The notes beneath the pieces were generated by a model. It saw only the letters and a program-made list of their open reading frames with translations, made no database searches and was not told the origin of the DNA. Below are positions 41,168 to 51,071 of a stretch of DNA of 64,000 nt, piece after piece. The translations under genes were made by a program, and so were the position numbers. The DNA comes from Verrucomicrobiaceae bacterium. Its GTDB lineage: Bacteria > Verrucomicrobiota > Verrucomicrobiia > Verrucomicrobiales > Verrucomicrobiaceae. Numbering within the stretch: the stretch's first letter is position 1; every line of letters starts with the position of its first letter. Where the stretch lies: contig JAIXOU010000078.1 in the NCBI GenBank assembly GCA_027486585.1, positions 54,395-118,394 of the forward strand. The letters are read 5' to 3'.

Positions 41168-43807
41168 TCACGTCGAGACACCAAACCAGCCTCGATTGAC
41201 TTGGAAGTCCACGTTGCCGATGGATTGGGCTTGGGGACGTTGTTGGGCAGCCCAGACGCGCGAGAGTGTGGCGAGGATGGCTGCGGTGCGTTGCTCTGAA
41301 GGGAGGTCGGCGAGATTTTGGTCGCTGAGACTGATGGAGGGGCCGGAGGCGATTTGCACGGTGGGGATGAAGGGATGACCTTGGATGGGGCGGTTGCTGT
41401 CGTGCACGAGGAAGAGGTTGGCACCGGACGATCCCATGCCGCTGAGGGATTCGATGAGGTGATCGCCGCTCATGGCCATGACATGCAGTCCGCGATGCTG
41501 GATGATCTCGCCATAGGACAGCGTAGGGTGGTGGACGGCGACGAATAGCGCCGAGGTGAAATCGGCCAAGCCAAGCAGTGGCGATGTTTCGGGAATGATC
41601 ACGGATCCGCCGCTTGTGACAATGGATGCGGCCACTGTTGCTAAGGCGATAGCGGTTTCGAATGGCACGTCGCCCTGCGCGCTGAGGCCGAGGCAGAGCG
41701 TGGATTGGTGAGATGATTCGCTGGATTGAGGCGATGCGAACCAGTTCGTCACCTTCTCCGTTACGCGGTCGATGCCGCCATCGAGCTGGATGCTGGCGAA
41801 GCCCATGGCGGTGTGATCGATGTTGTGGGTGCCGAGAAAGTTGCGAATGGCGTCATTATGCGTTTTTTCGCAACCGTGCTCAAGTAGGAGCACGCGTTCA
41901 GAGAGCGGATGTACGGCATAACCGGCGATGGTTTGCTCGAGAATGTCGATGGCTTCACCGGAAGCACCACAGCCCTCGGTGTGCGGCAGTGCAACGTAGC
42001 GGGGAGTTTCAGCTGGGCGAGTCGCATCAAGCTTGTCGGCGATCATGCGTGCGATTTGGCCTGCACAGAGGCTGGTGGGGATGATCAAACGAATGCGATT
42101 GGCTGCGGCGGCGGGTTGTCGCAGTTCGGCAGGCAGTGATGGCACGTTGGGGATCACTTTGCAGGCAAGCGGCACGCCATCGGGTTTCACGCGATCCTGT
42201 TTTGGTGTCGCGGATGTTTTTGCTGTCTGCCGCCACTCGCGCCAAAGCTGGGCCTGTGAGTGACCAGCGCGTTCACCGACACTGCGGCGACCGGAGGCGA
42301 TGTCGATGGAGTAGTCGAAGGCTTCCTCGCCGAGCTTTTCCATTGGCTCGCCCTCGAGATAGCGGCCTGCGTTGAGATCCATGTCGCGGTTCAGGAGATT
42401 GAACCGGCCCGTGTTGGTCATGATCTTGATCGTCGGCACAAAGGGATGATTCGTGATGGAGCCGTTGCCGGTGCTGAAGACGATCAGATTGCAGCCTGCG
42501 GCGACTTGTCCGGCAATGCTCTCCAAGTCATTGCCGGGGCTGTTCATGAAGTAGAAGCCCGGCTCGTGCATCCGCTCGCCGTAGTCGATGACCCAGTCGA
42601 GTCGCATCTGCGGGTCCTTTTTCCGCGCGGCACCGATGGACTTGATGGCGATGTTGTAGAGACCTCGATAAATGTTGCCGCCGCTGGGATTCGACTGGCC
42701 GCTGGCACCGTGCCAGTTAAGCTTCTCTTCGAAAGTGGCGAGCGTTTGAAGAAACTTCTGCGCCGTGGCGAGGTCGCGCACCTTCGCGAGCACCCAGGGC
42801 TCCGCTCCCATCAGCTCATCGGTCTCCGCCAGATTCGCCGCGCCGCCGTGGCGCACTGTTTCGCGGGCGATGATGCCCACCAGCGGATTTGCGGAGACGC
42901 CGCTGAAAGCATCCGAGCCTCCGCACTGCATGCCGATTTTAAGATGGCGGATCGGTTGGGGCGTGCGTGGTGTTTGATTGGCCTGGGCGAGTAGTTCTTC
43001 GACCGCCGCCTTGGCGCGTGCGAGATTTTTGGTGTGATCGCCACCGAGATGCATGAACTGGTGCGGCACAGCATCCAGCGGAGAATCGTGGGACCGCATC
43101 CATTCTGCGAGCGCGTCGTTGTTCACCGGTTCCGATCCGAAATCGAGTGCGAGCACCGCGCCGACATTTGGATTTGTGATGAAGCCAGCAAGCGTCCGCA
43201 GGGTGAGGTCGAGATTGTTCGGCACGCCCTGTTCGCCACCTTCGGTGTGCGCGATGGCGACCACGCCATCGACATTTGGAAATCGCTCGCGTGCATTGGC
43301 AAAACTCGCTGCCACCATGCGCGCCATGCTTCCCGTCAACGAACTCGTCCCGAGCACGATGACATGATTGCGTGTGCCGGCACCGCGACCACCCATGCGC
43401 GTGTAGCCTTCAAAGGTACGCGGCTTTTCATAGAGCGCCATCTGCTCCGCTGGACAAAAAGAGGACTCATCGAGCTGATAAGGCTGAAAGTAGTCCACAA
43501 AGTTAGGCGACTCTGGCACCGCAAATCCGACATGCCGAGCGCGAAGAGCGGTGAGCATCGTTTCATTGGAAACGTAGTCGCCCGCCTTTAGCGGACGCAC
43601 CGCTCGCCCAAAAGGCAGGCCCCATGAGGTCAGTTCAGCTCCGACTTCAATCAGCTTTATGGCAAAGCGGTGACCTTCGAGCACTGTGTGACTGAGTAGG
43701 AAACTTCCCGCCTCCGACAACAGCTCCGTTCCTGCCTCTAGCCGCTGAACAGCGATGGCACAGTTGTCCTCAGGGTTTGGCAGTCTCGAGATGTCAGCAA
43801 GCTTCAT
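41168..43807 (-). CDS. UxaA/GarD-family dehydratase with duplicated catalytic module
   Basis: An 879-residue cytoplasmic protein, against roughly 500 for usual altronate or galactarate dehydratases. Residues 1-110 are the SAF domain (FAIKLIEVGAELTSWGLPFGRAV). Residues 130-520 are a full GD_AH-type module (TRNHVIVLGTSSLTGSMARM, VVAIAHTEGGEQG, KIGMQCGGSDAFSGVSANPL, FSTGNGSITNHPFVPTIKI). Residues 560-870 repeat that module in shortened form: RLIIPTSLCAGQIARMI, YVALPHTEGCGASGEAIDIL, HDSNRPIQGHPFIPTVQI. It should dehydrate a hexarate or aldonate. The second copy lacks the CGGSDAFSG block, so it may be structural. It fits catabolism of uronates released by the nearby lyase. Confidence 0.88.
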   Translation of the reverse strand: MKLADISRLPNPEDNCAIAVQRLEAGTELLSEAGSFLLSHTVLEGHRFAIKLIEVGAELTSWGLPFGRAVRPLKAGDYVSNETMLTALRARHVGFAVPESPNFVDYFQPYQLDESSFCPAEQMALYEKPRTFEGYTRMGGRGAGTRNHVIVLGTSSLTGSMARMVAASFANARERFPNVDGVVAIAHTEGGEQGVPNNLDLTLRTLAGFITNPNVGAVLALDFGSEPVNNDALAEWMRSHDSPLDAVPHQFMHLGGDHTKNLARAKAAVEELLAQANQTPRTPQPIRHLKIGMQCGGSDAFSGVSANPLVGIIARETVRHGGAANLAETDELMGAEPWVLAKVRDLATAQKFLQTLATFEEKLNWHGASGQSNPSGGNIYRGLYNIAIKSIGAARKKDPQMRLDWVIDYGERMHEPGFYFMNSPGNDLESIAGQVAAGCNLIVFSTGNGSITNHPFVPTIKIMTNTGRFNLLNRDMDLNAGRYLEGEPMEKLGEEAFDYSIDIASGRRSVGERAGHSQAQLWREWRQTAKTSATPKQDRVKPDGVPLACKVIPNVPSLPAELRQPAAAANRIRLIIPTSLCAGQIARMIADKLDATRPAETPRYVALPHTEGCGASGEAIDILEQTIAGYAVHPLSERVLLLEHGCEKTHNDAIRNFLGTHNIDHTAMGFASIQLDGGIDRVTEKVTNWFASPQSSESSHQSTLCLGLSAQGDVPFETAIALATVAASIVTSGGSVIIPETSPLLGLADFTSALFVAVHHPTLSYGEIIQHRGLHVMAMSGDHLIESLSGMGSSGANLFLVHDSNRPIQGHPFIPTVQIASGPSISLSDQNLADLPSEQRTAAILATLSRVWAAQQRPQAQSIGNVDFQVNRGWFGVST

Positions 43808-43978
43808 GAATGGACGTGCAGAGTAGCTTTCAACGGGAGCGATGCAAATGCTGGCGTGATGAGGACATTAAGATGGCCTCATACAGGCACGTTTGAGTTT
43901 TACCGATGCGCTTCATGATCGGTGAGCGAATGTCTCACGATCCGATTTGCCGCGCAGTTGCCATGATTCTTCAGCCAC

Positions 43979-45421
43979 CTACTTCAAGCTGCTCGGCGCG
44001 CCTTTTTTGGGAGCTTTCTTCTTGGTCTTCTTGGGTGACTTGGTCGGCGCTTTGGCATTGGGATCAAAATGGGGATTCGGTGTCGGCATGAGCGCACCGA
44101 CTTCTTTGCGCCAGGCAATGAGCTTGATGTGCAGTTCCTTCACCTTGTCCGGTTGCTGGGTGGCGAGGTTGGTTTTTTCGCTGAGGTCCTGGGCGATGTT
44201 ATAAAGCTCTAGCGAGCTATCTTCATGCCACTCGATGAGCTTCCAATCGCCCTCACGAATGACGGTGTTGGGTGGTCCGCCCTGGTTGGCATAATGAGGG
44301 TAGTGCCAGAAGAGCGGCTTACCACGAGCGGTAGATTCGCCCTTGAGCAGCGGCACAAAGCTCACGCCATCGAGATGCTGCTCAGGTTTCAAAGGCTGAC
44401 CTGCGAGTTGAAGAAGTGTGGGGTAAAAATCTGTGCTGATGACGGGCGAATCACAGGTGCTTGCTGGCTTGGCCACGCCTGGAGCTACCACGATGAGTGG
44501 CTCCCGCACGCCACCTTCATAAGGCCAGCCTTTGCCTGCGCGCAGCGGGAGATTGGATGTTGGAGAGCCTTCAGCGGTGGAGAGGCCACCGTTGTCAGAC
44601 ATGAAAACGATGATTGTTTTCTCGGTGAGTCCGTTTTTCTCCAAAGCAGAGAGCACACGACCAATGGCGGTGTCGAACTGCTCTAGCATGGCAGCATAGA
44701 CGGGGTTGTTTTGCACCAAACGCACCATGTTCTTGCCTTCGTTGCCAAAAGTATCAGCGGGGGCTTGCTTGGCCTTCGCTTCCCATTTCGCGACCAAGTC
44801 AGCGCGTGCACCAATGGGCACGTGAGGTGCATTGAATGGTAGGTAGGCGTAGAAAGGCTTGTCCTTGTTGGCTTTGATGAATGCGATGGCGTCGTCACAG
44901 ATGCGGTCTGTTTTCTTGGGGTCATCTGGACCTTTTTTGATATCAGACTTCGGTCCTGTTGCGGCGCTTGCATCGTTCGTGAAGCCTTGATCTTTTGGCA
45001 TGAAGCCTTCATTGCCCAAATGCCACTTGCCCGACATGAAGGTCGCATAGCCGGCGTCTCTCAAGGATTCGGCAATCGTGACTTCTTGCAGTGCCAACTG
45101 GCCTGCATTTGGAGCGGACAGTAGTTTGCCCGACTTGCCGCCGGGAATGAAATTTGTGATGCCAAAACGGGGCGGATATTTCCCCGTCATGATACTGCCA
45201 CGTGTCGGTGAGCAAACGCAGCAGGCTGCGTAACCCTGAGTGAATTTCATCCCGCGCTTCGCCAGCCCATCGATGTTTGGCGTCTCATAAAATGTCTTCG
45301 GATTGAAGGCTCGGATGTCCATTTGACCGAGATCATCGGCCAGGATGAAGACGATGTTGGGCTTATCCGCCGCAAGAAGCGACGAACAGGCAGCGAAGAG
45401 AAAAAAGGCAAAGCGCTTCAT
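43979..45421 (-). CDS. Secreted arylsulfatase-type sulfatase
   Basis: A 480-residue exported sulfatase with signal peptide MKRFAFFLFAACSSLLAA. The formylglycine motif is CSPTR with Cys70 (CCVCSPTRGSIMTGK), fully canonical. Metal-site segments are NIVFILADDLGQMD and IIVFMSDNGGLSTAEGSP, with GKWHLGNEGFMP between them. The C-terminus is an unusual Lys-rich tail (KSPKKTKKKAPKKGAPSSLK), possibly for binding a polyanionic glycan. Substrate is unknown. It lies 69 bp after the start of the P450 gene on the same strand. Confidence 0.93.
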   Translation of the reverse strand: MKRFAFFLFAACSSLLAADKPNIVFILADDLGQMDIRAFNPKTFYETPNIDGLAKRGMKFTQGYAACCVCSPTRGSIMTGKYPPRFGITNFIPGGKSGKLLSAPNAGQLALQEVTIAESLRDAGYATFMSGKWHLGNEGFMPKDQGFTNDASAATGPKSDIKKGPDDPKKTDRICDDAIAFIKANKDKPFYAYLPFNAPHVPIGARADLVAKWEAKAKQAPADTFGNEGKNMVRLVQNNPVYAAMLEQFDTAIGRVLSALEKNGLTEKTIIVFMSDNGGLSTAEGSPTSNLPLRAGKGWPYEGGVREPLIVVAPGVAKPASTCDSPVISTDFYPTLLQLAGQPLKPEQHLDGVSFVPLLKGESTARGKPLFWHYPHYANQGGPPNTVIREGDWKLIEWHEDSSLELYNIAQDLSEKTNLATQQPDKVKELHIKLIAWRKEVGALMPTPNPHFDPNAKAPTKSPKKTKKKAPKKGAPSSLK

Positions 45422-45490
45422 GGAAATGCGTGTAACGAAGCACCCTGCCCAAACATCTCACAAAAAGTTAAGTCTTGTCCAGCAGGGGAC

Positions 45491-46633
45491 TCAAAGAGCC
45501 GTTAGCTTTACCGTCAGTGTCTCGTAACCCAGCGTGCGATCGAATTTGGCTTCATGCTCCACGCGCTCATTGGCTTTGAGGATGGTGATGCTTTTGATAC
45601 GTTGACAGCAGAGCTTCAAAAGGGTGCGCAGGATCAGACGCGCATGAGGCGCGCCGAGGCAGAGATGCGTGCCAAAACCAAAGGAGATGTGCGGATTGGG
45701 TTTGCGGTCCAGGCGGATCTCTTGCGGGGTAGGGAAGGCGGCTTCATCGAAATTGGCCGAAGCCCAAGCTAGAGAAATGCGCTCGCCAGCCTTGACGGTG
45801 ATGCCATTCACATCGGTATCCGCAGGACAGACGCGGCCGATATGGGTGAGCGGCATAAAGACGCGGAAAAACTCTTCACTGGCCAAGGTGATGCGTTTGG
45901 GATCGGCGCGCAGGTATTCGAGTGCTTCAGGATGCTCGGCGAGATGTCCTAGGGCACAGGAAATGGTATGGATGATCGTATCACGACCACCGGCAAAGGC
46001 CAGGTTGGCAAAGCCCATGCATTCCTCCCGCGTAAGCTTGCGACCTTGGAAAGTGGCTTGTGTCAAAGCCCTGAAAAAGTCTGCTCCAGGATTGGCCTCG
46101 GCTTGGTCGAAGGCTGCGTGAAGGTAGTCTTCCAAGACAGAGCCTTTTTTGAACTCGCCACCGGTAACTTTGAAAACATGGATACCCCAGCCGATCCAAG
46201 TTTCCCCTTCAGACTCTGGCACATTGAGCAAGTAGGTCAAAGCACGCGACTGCACGGGCAGCGCGAACTCGTTGACGATCTCAATGGACTCGCGCTCAAG
46301 CGCCTGTGTGATCATGCTGCTGATCAAAGCTTCGACCTGCGCGATCACGGCGGGATCTTTGGCACGTTGGAAAAAGGGTTCCACGATCTCGCGGTAATCA
46401 CCATGATCGGGCGGGTTCGTTTCGATGGGAAGCTGGCGCATGGAGCGCACTTCTTCTTCAGAGGGAATCGGCACTCGGAAGGGCTCATCCGAACTAAAGG
46501 TCTGCCAATCCTTTGCTGCTTTCCTCACATCTTCATGGCGCAGGATCATGGTAATAGTTTCACCATGAAACGGGCACTGCATCACGCCAGATTCGGCGCG
46601 GGCTTTTTGAAAAGGATCAGAGAAGGCGGACAT
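45491..46633 (-). CDS. Cytochrome P450
   Basis: A 380-residue soluble bacterial P450. The haem-binding loop is FGFGTHLCLGAPHARL with the axial cysteine, the I-helix motif is AFAGGRDTIIHTI, and the ExxR helix is EEFFRVF. The N-terminal proline-rich segment QLPIETNPPDHGDYREIVEP is typical. It monooxygenates an organic substrate with electrons from a ferredoxin; neither partner nor substrate is encoded nearby. Length is slightly short but complete. The gene stands between an AlkB-like gene (75 bp) and a sulfatase. Confidence 0.95.
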   Translation of the reverse strand: MSAFSDPFQKARAESGVMQCPFHGETITMILRHEDVRKAAKDWQTFSSDEPFRVPIPSEEEVRSMRQLPIETNPPDHGDYREIVEPFFQRAKDPAVIAQVEALISSMITQALERESIEIVNEFALPVQSRALTYLLNVPESEGETWIGWGIHVFKVTGGEFKKGSVLEDYLHAAFDQAEANPGADFFRALTQATFQGRKLTREECMGFANLAFAGGRDTIIHTISCALGHLAEHPEALEYLRADPKRITLASEEFFRVFMPLTHIGRVCPADTDVNGITVKAGERISLAWASANFDEAAFPTPQEIRLDRKPNPHISFGFGTHLCLGAPHARLILRTLLKLCCQRIKSITILKANERVEHEAKFDRTLGYETLTVKLTAL

Positions 46634-46708
46634 TCCGCATGAATGAGCAATGCAGCGCCATTCAGCAAGAGAACAGTTGAGTCATTTACTGTTTCTGCTT
46701 TGGAGCAT

Positions 46709-47314
46709 TCAATGATCCACAAAAGCACGAAAGGTCAGATTGATTCTGGGTTCAGTGATGCGCTTGGATTTGGGGATGCTATGCAGCCAATGGGTTTGGG
46801 TGCTGTCTTTCATCACAAGCAGTGATCCATGCTCCAAGATAATCTCCGTGGTTTGATCTGTGCGCTTGTGCTTGAAACAGAATCGACGCTCTGCACCGAA
46901 GCTAACCGAGGCGATGGCGGCATGCTTTGCCAATGACTTTTCATCATCGCTATGCCAGGACATGCCTTGGTCACCATGATCGTAGAGATTGAGTAGGCAG
47001 GAGTTAAAGCGTGTTTGGCAATGTTCCTCTACGGTGGCTTTTAATTTCAATAGATGTTCGTTCCATGGCAAAGCCTGACGCGTGATGCCTGAGTAGGCAT
47101 AGGCAAAGTCAGAGTCGCCATACCAAGCCACCTTTCTTGCGGTGATGATATGCTTCCCATAAATGATGGCTTCATCATGCTGCCATGGAACGTCATTCAG
47201 CAGCGCCGTTTGATAATCATTCGCCTCGGACATCGAAAAGATCCGCCCGTGATAATTCACCGTGCCATCACAAGGCAGCAGATTGACGCTGGGATCGGTT
47301 GGGAAGAGGTCCAT
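46709..47314 (-). CDS. AlkB-like Fe(II)/2-oxoglutarate dioxygenase
   Basis: A 201-residue DNA/RNA alkylation repair dioxygenase of the ALKBH2/3-like type. The Fe ligands are His121 and Asp123 (SWHSDDE) and His178 (THWLHSIPK). The 2-oxoglutarate site is the RINLTFR motif (190-196). The substrate loop includes NLYDHGDQGMSW. It removes methyl or etheno adducts from bases oxidatively. It lies 31 bp after the GNAT gene on the same strand; there is no ada gene in view, so induction by alkylation is not shown. Confidence 0.93.
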   Translation of the reverse strand: MDLFPTDPSVNLLPCDGTVNYHGRIFSMSEANDYQTALLNDVPWQHDEAIIYGKHIITARKVAWYGDSDFAYAYSGITRQALPWNEHLLKLKATVEEHCQTRFNSCLLNLYDHGDQGMSWHSDDEKSLAKHAAIASVSFGAERRFCFKHKRTDQTTEIILEHGSLLVMKDSTQTHWLHSIPKSKRITEPRINLTFRAFVDH

Positions 47315-47345
47315 GGGGTTTTAGTGAGACCGCGTGCAGCTCGGC

Positions 47346-48251
47346 TTAGCCGCTTTCTGGCAAAAAAGTTGGTAGAGTGACGCCGTGCATCCTTGGGGCT
47401 TCACCGAGGACGCTGAGCAGATTCGTTTCACGATTCCGCGCACCCCAGGCATAAGCCTGTTTGACAAGCGTTGCGCACATTGAGGGGAGAATAAAAGCGA
47501 CCGTTTTTCCGCGAAAATGCTGATCTAGCGTTCCTTTCATGAGTTCTAGCATCGTCGCTTCATCTTCGGCCACGCCTTGACCCAGGAGGTTGTCCGTCGG
47601 GAATGCGGACGCGACTAAGAAGCCCGCCAGAGTGCCATCATCCCTCTCGATCACGGACAGACGCCAGCAGCCAGATTGGTTCTCGATGAAGAAGCGGTAA
47701 TCCTTCTCTTTGCGAATTCCATTTTGCCGAAACTCAAAGTCAGCAATGGCTGTGATATCGGCCATGGTAGCGGCTCTCATGCGCTTTGTAGCGCCCGGCA
47801 GACCCTCCACGGGAACCTGCATCGTCATGGATTGTAACATCATCTGCGGCACAAAACCCAGGCGTGTGTAGAGCGAAAAGGAATCGAGATTCATCGCGCT
47901 GGAGACAAGCCGCAGTGGTTTACTTTCGGCGATACGGATGACTTCCTCCATCAATGCGCGACCTACACCACGACCAAAGGCAGAGGGATGCACGGTGACG
48001 ACACCCACGCCGACATGAGTCTCGCGTGGATGGAAAAAAGCAGAACCCATCAGCACGCCGGATTCATCCGTCGCCACCACGCAGCAACCAGGGTCGAGCG
48101 CTTCATAGACATCTATGGTTAAACGAAAAGGCTCCCACTCGCTGCCAAAACGAGCCACATTTAACCGAGTGCGATGCCAAACATCCAGCGAAGCATGCAG
48201 CAGCTTTGCTAGCTCATCGTATTGAGAGGGTTGGAGGCGTGCGAGTTTCAT
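47346..48251 (-). CDS. GNAT-family acetyltransferase, two-domain
   Basis: A 301-residue acetyltransferase. The N-terminal GNAT domain has the acetyl-CoA loop VVTVHPSAFGRGVGRALMEE and the strand SFSLYTRLGFVPQ. A second, weaker GNAT-like half (about 150-290; ADITAIADFEFRQNGIRKEK, GCWRLSVIERDDGTLAGFLV) follows, as in the paired-domain GNATs. The ATG at 48251 is preferred over a TTG at 48260. It starts 9 bp after the sulfatase stop, so it is part of the same transcript. Acceptor unknown. Confidence 0.85.
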   Translation of the reverse strand: MKLARLQPSQYDELAKLLHASLDVWHRTRLNVARFGSEWEPFRLTIDVYEALDPGCCVVATDESGVLMGSAFFHPRETHVGVGVVTVHPSAFGRGVGRALMEEVIRIAESKPLRLVSSAMNLDSFSLYTRLGFVPQMMLQSMTMQVPVEGLPGATKRMRAATMADITAIADFEFRQNGIRKEKDYRFFIENQSGCWRLSVIERDDGTLAGFLVASAFPTDNLLGQGVAEDEATMLELMKGTLDQHFRGKTVAFILPSMCATLVKQAYAWGARNRETNLLSVLGEAPRMHGVTLPTFLPESG

Positions 48252-48260
48252 GATGGGCAA

Positions 48261-49670
48261 TCACCGATTTTGAAACGACAAAGACTTCGTTACAACGGTC
48301 AAATGCGCTGCTAGCCGCTCACGCATCCTCGACATGCGTTCAGCCTGTGCTGGCTTGTCGGCCAGGTTGTTGAGTTCATCGGGATCGGTGCGCAGGTCGT
48401 AGAGGAGTTCTTCGCCACCTTCCCATACGATGTAGCGAAACGCATCCGTCCGCACACTGTGGCCGGTTTGTTTGGTGTGTGGGGCGATCATCGTGCTGAT
48501 AGCCACCTGCTTTCCTTTTGCGTTCGGATCATCAAGCATCGGTTTCAGGCTGCGGCCTTGGAGGTGCTTGGGCTTCGGCAATCCGGCGAGATCGCAGAGC
48601 GTGGGATAGATGTCCACCTGCTCGGCCAGGCCGCTTCGGGCACCGGGCTTCACGCCGGGCGCGGCGATGATGAGCGGCACATGGTTCGCGCCTTCAAAGA
48701 GCGTCTGCTTGGCCCACAGGCCATGTTCGCCGAGTTGGTAACCGTGATCGCCGGTGAGCACGACGATGGTGTTATCGTCGAGATGCAGCTCGCGCAGCTT
48801 TTCCAGTACGCGGGCGATTTGCGAGTCCACGAAGCTGGTGGAGGCCAGGTAGGCCCGCATCGCATCGCGAGCCTCATCGGCTGTCGGTGCCGCATAGCGG
48901 AAAACGTTGTTGTTGGGCCGCAGCGAGGCTTTGGGCAGAGGCGCGAGGTCTTCACCACCCTCGCGATAAAAAGGCGGCAGCGTGAGCTGGGTCTTGTCGA
49001 TGCCTTCAAAGAACGCTTTCGGAGCCACAAACGGCGTGTGCGGCCGGATGAAGCCCACCGCGAGGAAAAACGGCTTCGCCTTGAACTGCTCCAGCGTCGC
49101 GATGGCATCGTCCGCGATCGCGTAATCGGTGAAATCCGCCGCTGGACGCGCTGAAGCCGCGTAAGTGCGGTTGTAGCTCTCGCCCTTGGCCTTCGAGCGC
49201 GGTTTGTCATCGGGATCGCTCGCCGTTTTGGCCTCGACGAGGATTTCGTTGTCCTTGTGCAGCGCGGAGCCGAGTTCGACATCGAGCTTCGTCTTCGGAT
49301 CCGGCACATGGAAGACCTTACCTACACGCCCCGTGGCATAGCCGTTGTTTTTGAAGTGCTGTGGCAATGTCACCTCGTCCGGCAGCGCTTTACGCAAGCT
49401 CGTCGTGAGATCCATGACGCCTGTCCGCTCGGGATAGCAGCCCGTGAGAAACGAGCACCGCGATGGATTGCACAACGCAAACTGCGTGTAAGCCCGATCA
49501 AACCGCACCCCACGCGCCGCCAGTGCATCCATCCCCGGCGTACGGACGCTTTGATTGCCATAGCAGCCCAACGTCGTCGTGAGGTCATCGACGATGATGA
49601 AGAGCACGTTCGGCTGCGCAGCATGGAGCGAGGAGCCAAGGGCGAGGAGGATGAATAAGAGGCGAGTCAT
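48261..49670 (-). CDS. Secreted sulfatase, iduronate-2-sulfatase-like
   Basis: A 469-residue exported sulfatase, starting at ATG 49670 (signal MTRLLFILLALGSSLHA). The formylglycine motif is CNPSR with Cys67 (FALCNPSRCSFLTGCYPERT). Other site segments are NVLFIIVDDLTTTLGCYGN, KPFFLAVGFIRPHTPFVAP and VVLTGDHGYQLGEHGLWAKQ, a combination typical of iduronate-2-sulfatase-like proteins. It should remove O-sulfate from a uronate-containing glycan. A GAAC/GTTC inverted repeat lies immediately before the start codon. The upstream neighbour is the DUF1501 gene, 54 bp away. Confidence 0.94.
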   Translation of the reverse strand: MTRLLFILLALGSSLHAAQPNVLFIIVDDLTTTLGCYGNQSVRTPGMDALAARGVRFDRAYTQFALCNPSRCSFLTGCYPERTGVMDLTTSLRKALPDEVTLPQHFKNNGYATGRVGKVFHVPDPKTKLDVELGSALHKDNEILVEAKTASDPDDKPRSKAKGESYNRTYAASARPAADFTDYAIADDAIATLEQFKAKPFFLAVGFIRPHTPFVAPKAFFEGIDKTQLTLPPFYREGGEDLAPLPKASLRPNNNVFRYAAPTADEARDAMRAYLASTSFVDSQIARVLEKLRELHLDDNTIVVLTGDHGYQLGEHGLWAKQTLFEGANHVPLIIAAPGVKPGARSGLAEQVDIYPTLCDLAGLPKPKHLQGRSLKPMLDDPNAKGKQVAISTMIAPHTKQTGHSVRTDAFRYIVWEGGEELLYDLRTDPDELNNLADKPAQAERMSRMRERLAAHLTVVTKSLSFQNR

Positions 49671-49671
49671 T

Positions 49672-49687
49672 GGAACCAAACGTTCTG
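49672..49687 (-). promoter_or_regulatory. Shared motif before the sulfatase start
   Basis: On the minus strand AGAACGTTTGGTTCC ends one base before the start codon of the sulfatase. A near-identical sequence with one base less precedes the PSD1 gene at 53359. It could be an operator or a translational element. Confidence 0.35.
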
Positions 49688-49724
49688 TCACAAGCCAATA
49701 TTTGTCACCAATGGATCGTGCAAC

Positions 49725-51050
49725 TTACGCTAAGATCTCCTTCACCACCTTGCCGCCTTGCAGGCCGGTGAGGCGGATACGCCGTCCGCCACTGACAACG
49801 GCGAGGTTTTCGTGATCGAGGCCGAGCAGATGCAGGATCGTCGCGTGTAGATCGCGGAAATGCACCGCACCCTCGACGACCGTGCTGCCGTCCTCGTTGG
49901 TGCTGCCGTGCGTGTGACCGGCCTTCACGCCACCGCCAGCTATCCAGAAGGTGAAAGCGCGATGCTGGTGCCCCGTTTGGTCTTTATCCGCCCCCGGTGT
50001 GAGACCCGGACGACCAAACTCGCCGCCCCAGACGACGAGTGTGTCATCCAGCAGGCCGCGTTCATCGAGATCATCCAGAAGCGCCGCGATGGGCGCGTCG
50101 GTTGTGGCGCAGTTCGCCGTGAGATCGCGGCGATGATCTGTGTGCTGATCCCAACTGCCGTGCGTGATTTCGATGAAGCGCACGCCCGCCTCGCAGAAGC
50201 GCCGCGCCAGCAGGCACTGACGGCCAAAGTCGCTCGCCTTGCAGGTGCCAGCGGCGAAGTTTTTACCCACGCGATAGCGCTCCAGTGTCGCTTTCGATTC
50301 CTGGCTGAGGTCCAGCAAAGCAGGGGCAGCCGCCTGCATGCGGAAGCCGAGTTCCATGGTCTGAATCACACCTTCGAGTTGCGCATCATCGGCACGGAGG
50401 CTGAGATGATCGTGATTCATCGCCTGGACGAGATCAAGCTGTCGGCGCTTCACTCTCATGGGCAGGTGATCGCTGAAAATGTTGCTGATCGTGGCCTTGC
50501 TCATGTCCTCGCCATTAACGCCGATGGGCGTGCCGCCAAAGACAGATGGGAGTTGCGCGGCGGAGTATTCGGCAGGCTTCGCGGTGTTGAAGCTGATAAA
50601 GCCAGGCAGGTTCATGTTCTCCGTGCCCAGACCATACGCAACCCAGGAGCCCATGCTCGGGCAGGGCCGCAGCCGGTCGCCGGTGTGCAGTTGCAGCATC
50701 GACTGCGCGTGAATGCTCGTGTCCGCCGTCATCGCATTCAGCACACAGAGCTTGTCTGCATGACGTGCAATGTTTGGCAGCAGCTCACTCACCCACAGCC
50801 CGCTCTCACCACGCCGCTTGAATTCCGCGATGGAGCCTGCGTGCGGCTTCTTCCCGACCTGCGGCTTGTAGTCAAAGGTGTCCAGCTGCGCAGGCCCACC
50901 TGCCATGTTCAAAAAGATTACGCGCTGCGCCCGAGCACGCAGTCTGGGCGGTTTGGCCGTCAAACTGGCGCCAGCGAGACCGGTCATCGCGAGATAGCCA
51001 AAACCACACGAGGCGGTGTGGAGCATCTGGCGACGGGAGAGAGCGTTCAT
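49725..51050 (-). CDS. DUF1501 protein with Tat-like signal
   Basis: A 441-residue exported protein of the DUF1501 family, a sulfatase-like alkaline-phosphatase-superfamily fold without a formylglycine motif. The start carries a Tat-type signal ([20 protein letters not shown]). Family stretches: [23 protein letters not shown]-like [27 protein letters not shown] and [23 protein letters not shown]1501 genes are almost always paired with DUF1549/DUF1553 genes in planctomycetes and Verrucomicrobiota, as here (21 bp downstream). Function of the pair is unknown, although extracellular polymer breakdown is often suggested. Confidence 0.93.
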   Translation of the reverse strand: MNALSRRQMLHTASCGFGYLAMTGLAGASLTAKPPRLRARAQRVIFLNMAGGPAQLDTFDYKPQVGKKPHAGSIAEFKRRGESGLWVSELLPNIARHADKLCVLNAMTADTSIHAQSMLQLHTGDRLRPCPSMGSWVAYGLGTENMNLPGFISFNTAKPAEYSAAQLPSVFGGTPIGVNGEDMSKATISNIFSDHLPMRVKRRQLDLVQAMNHDHLSLRADDAQLEGVIQTMELGFRMQAAAPALLDLSQESKATLERYRVGKNFAAGTCKASDFGRQCLLARRFCEAGVRFIEITHGSWDQHTDHRRDLTANCATTDAPIAALLDDLDERGLLDDTLVVWGGEFGRPGLTPGADKDQTGHQHRAFTFWIAGGGVKAGHTHGSTNEDGSTVVEGAVHFRDLHATILHLLGLDHENLAVVSGGRRIRLTGLQGGKVVKEILA

Positions 51051-51071
51051 GGGCGGAATCATACGGAAAGG

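Noticed and set aside
46709..47314. AlkB-like gene as part of an adaptive (Ada) response operon
   Set aside because: No ada, alkA or ogt gene is nearby; the neighbours are a GNAT enzyme and a P450.
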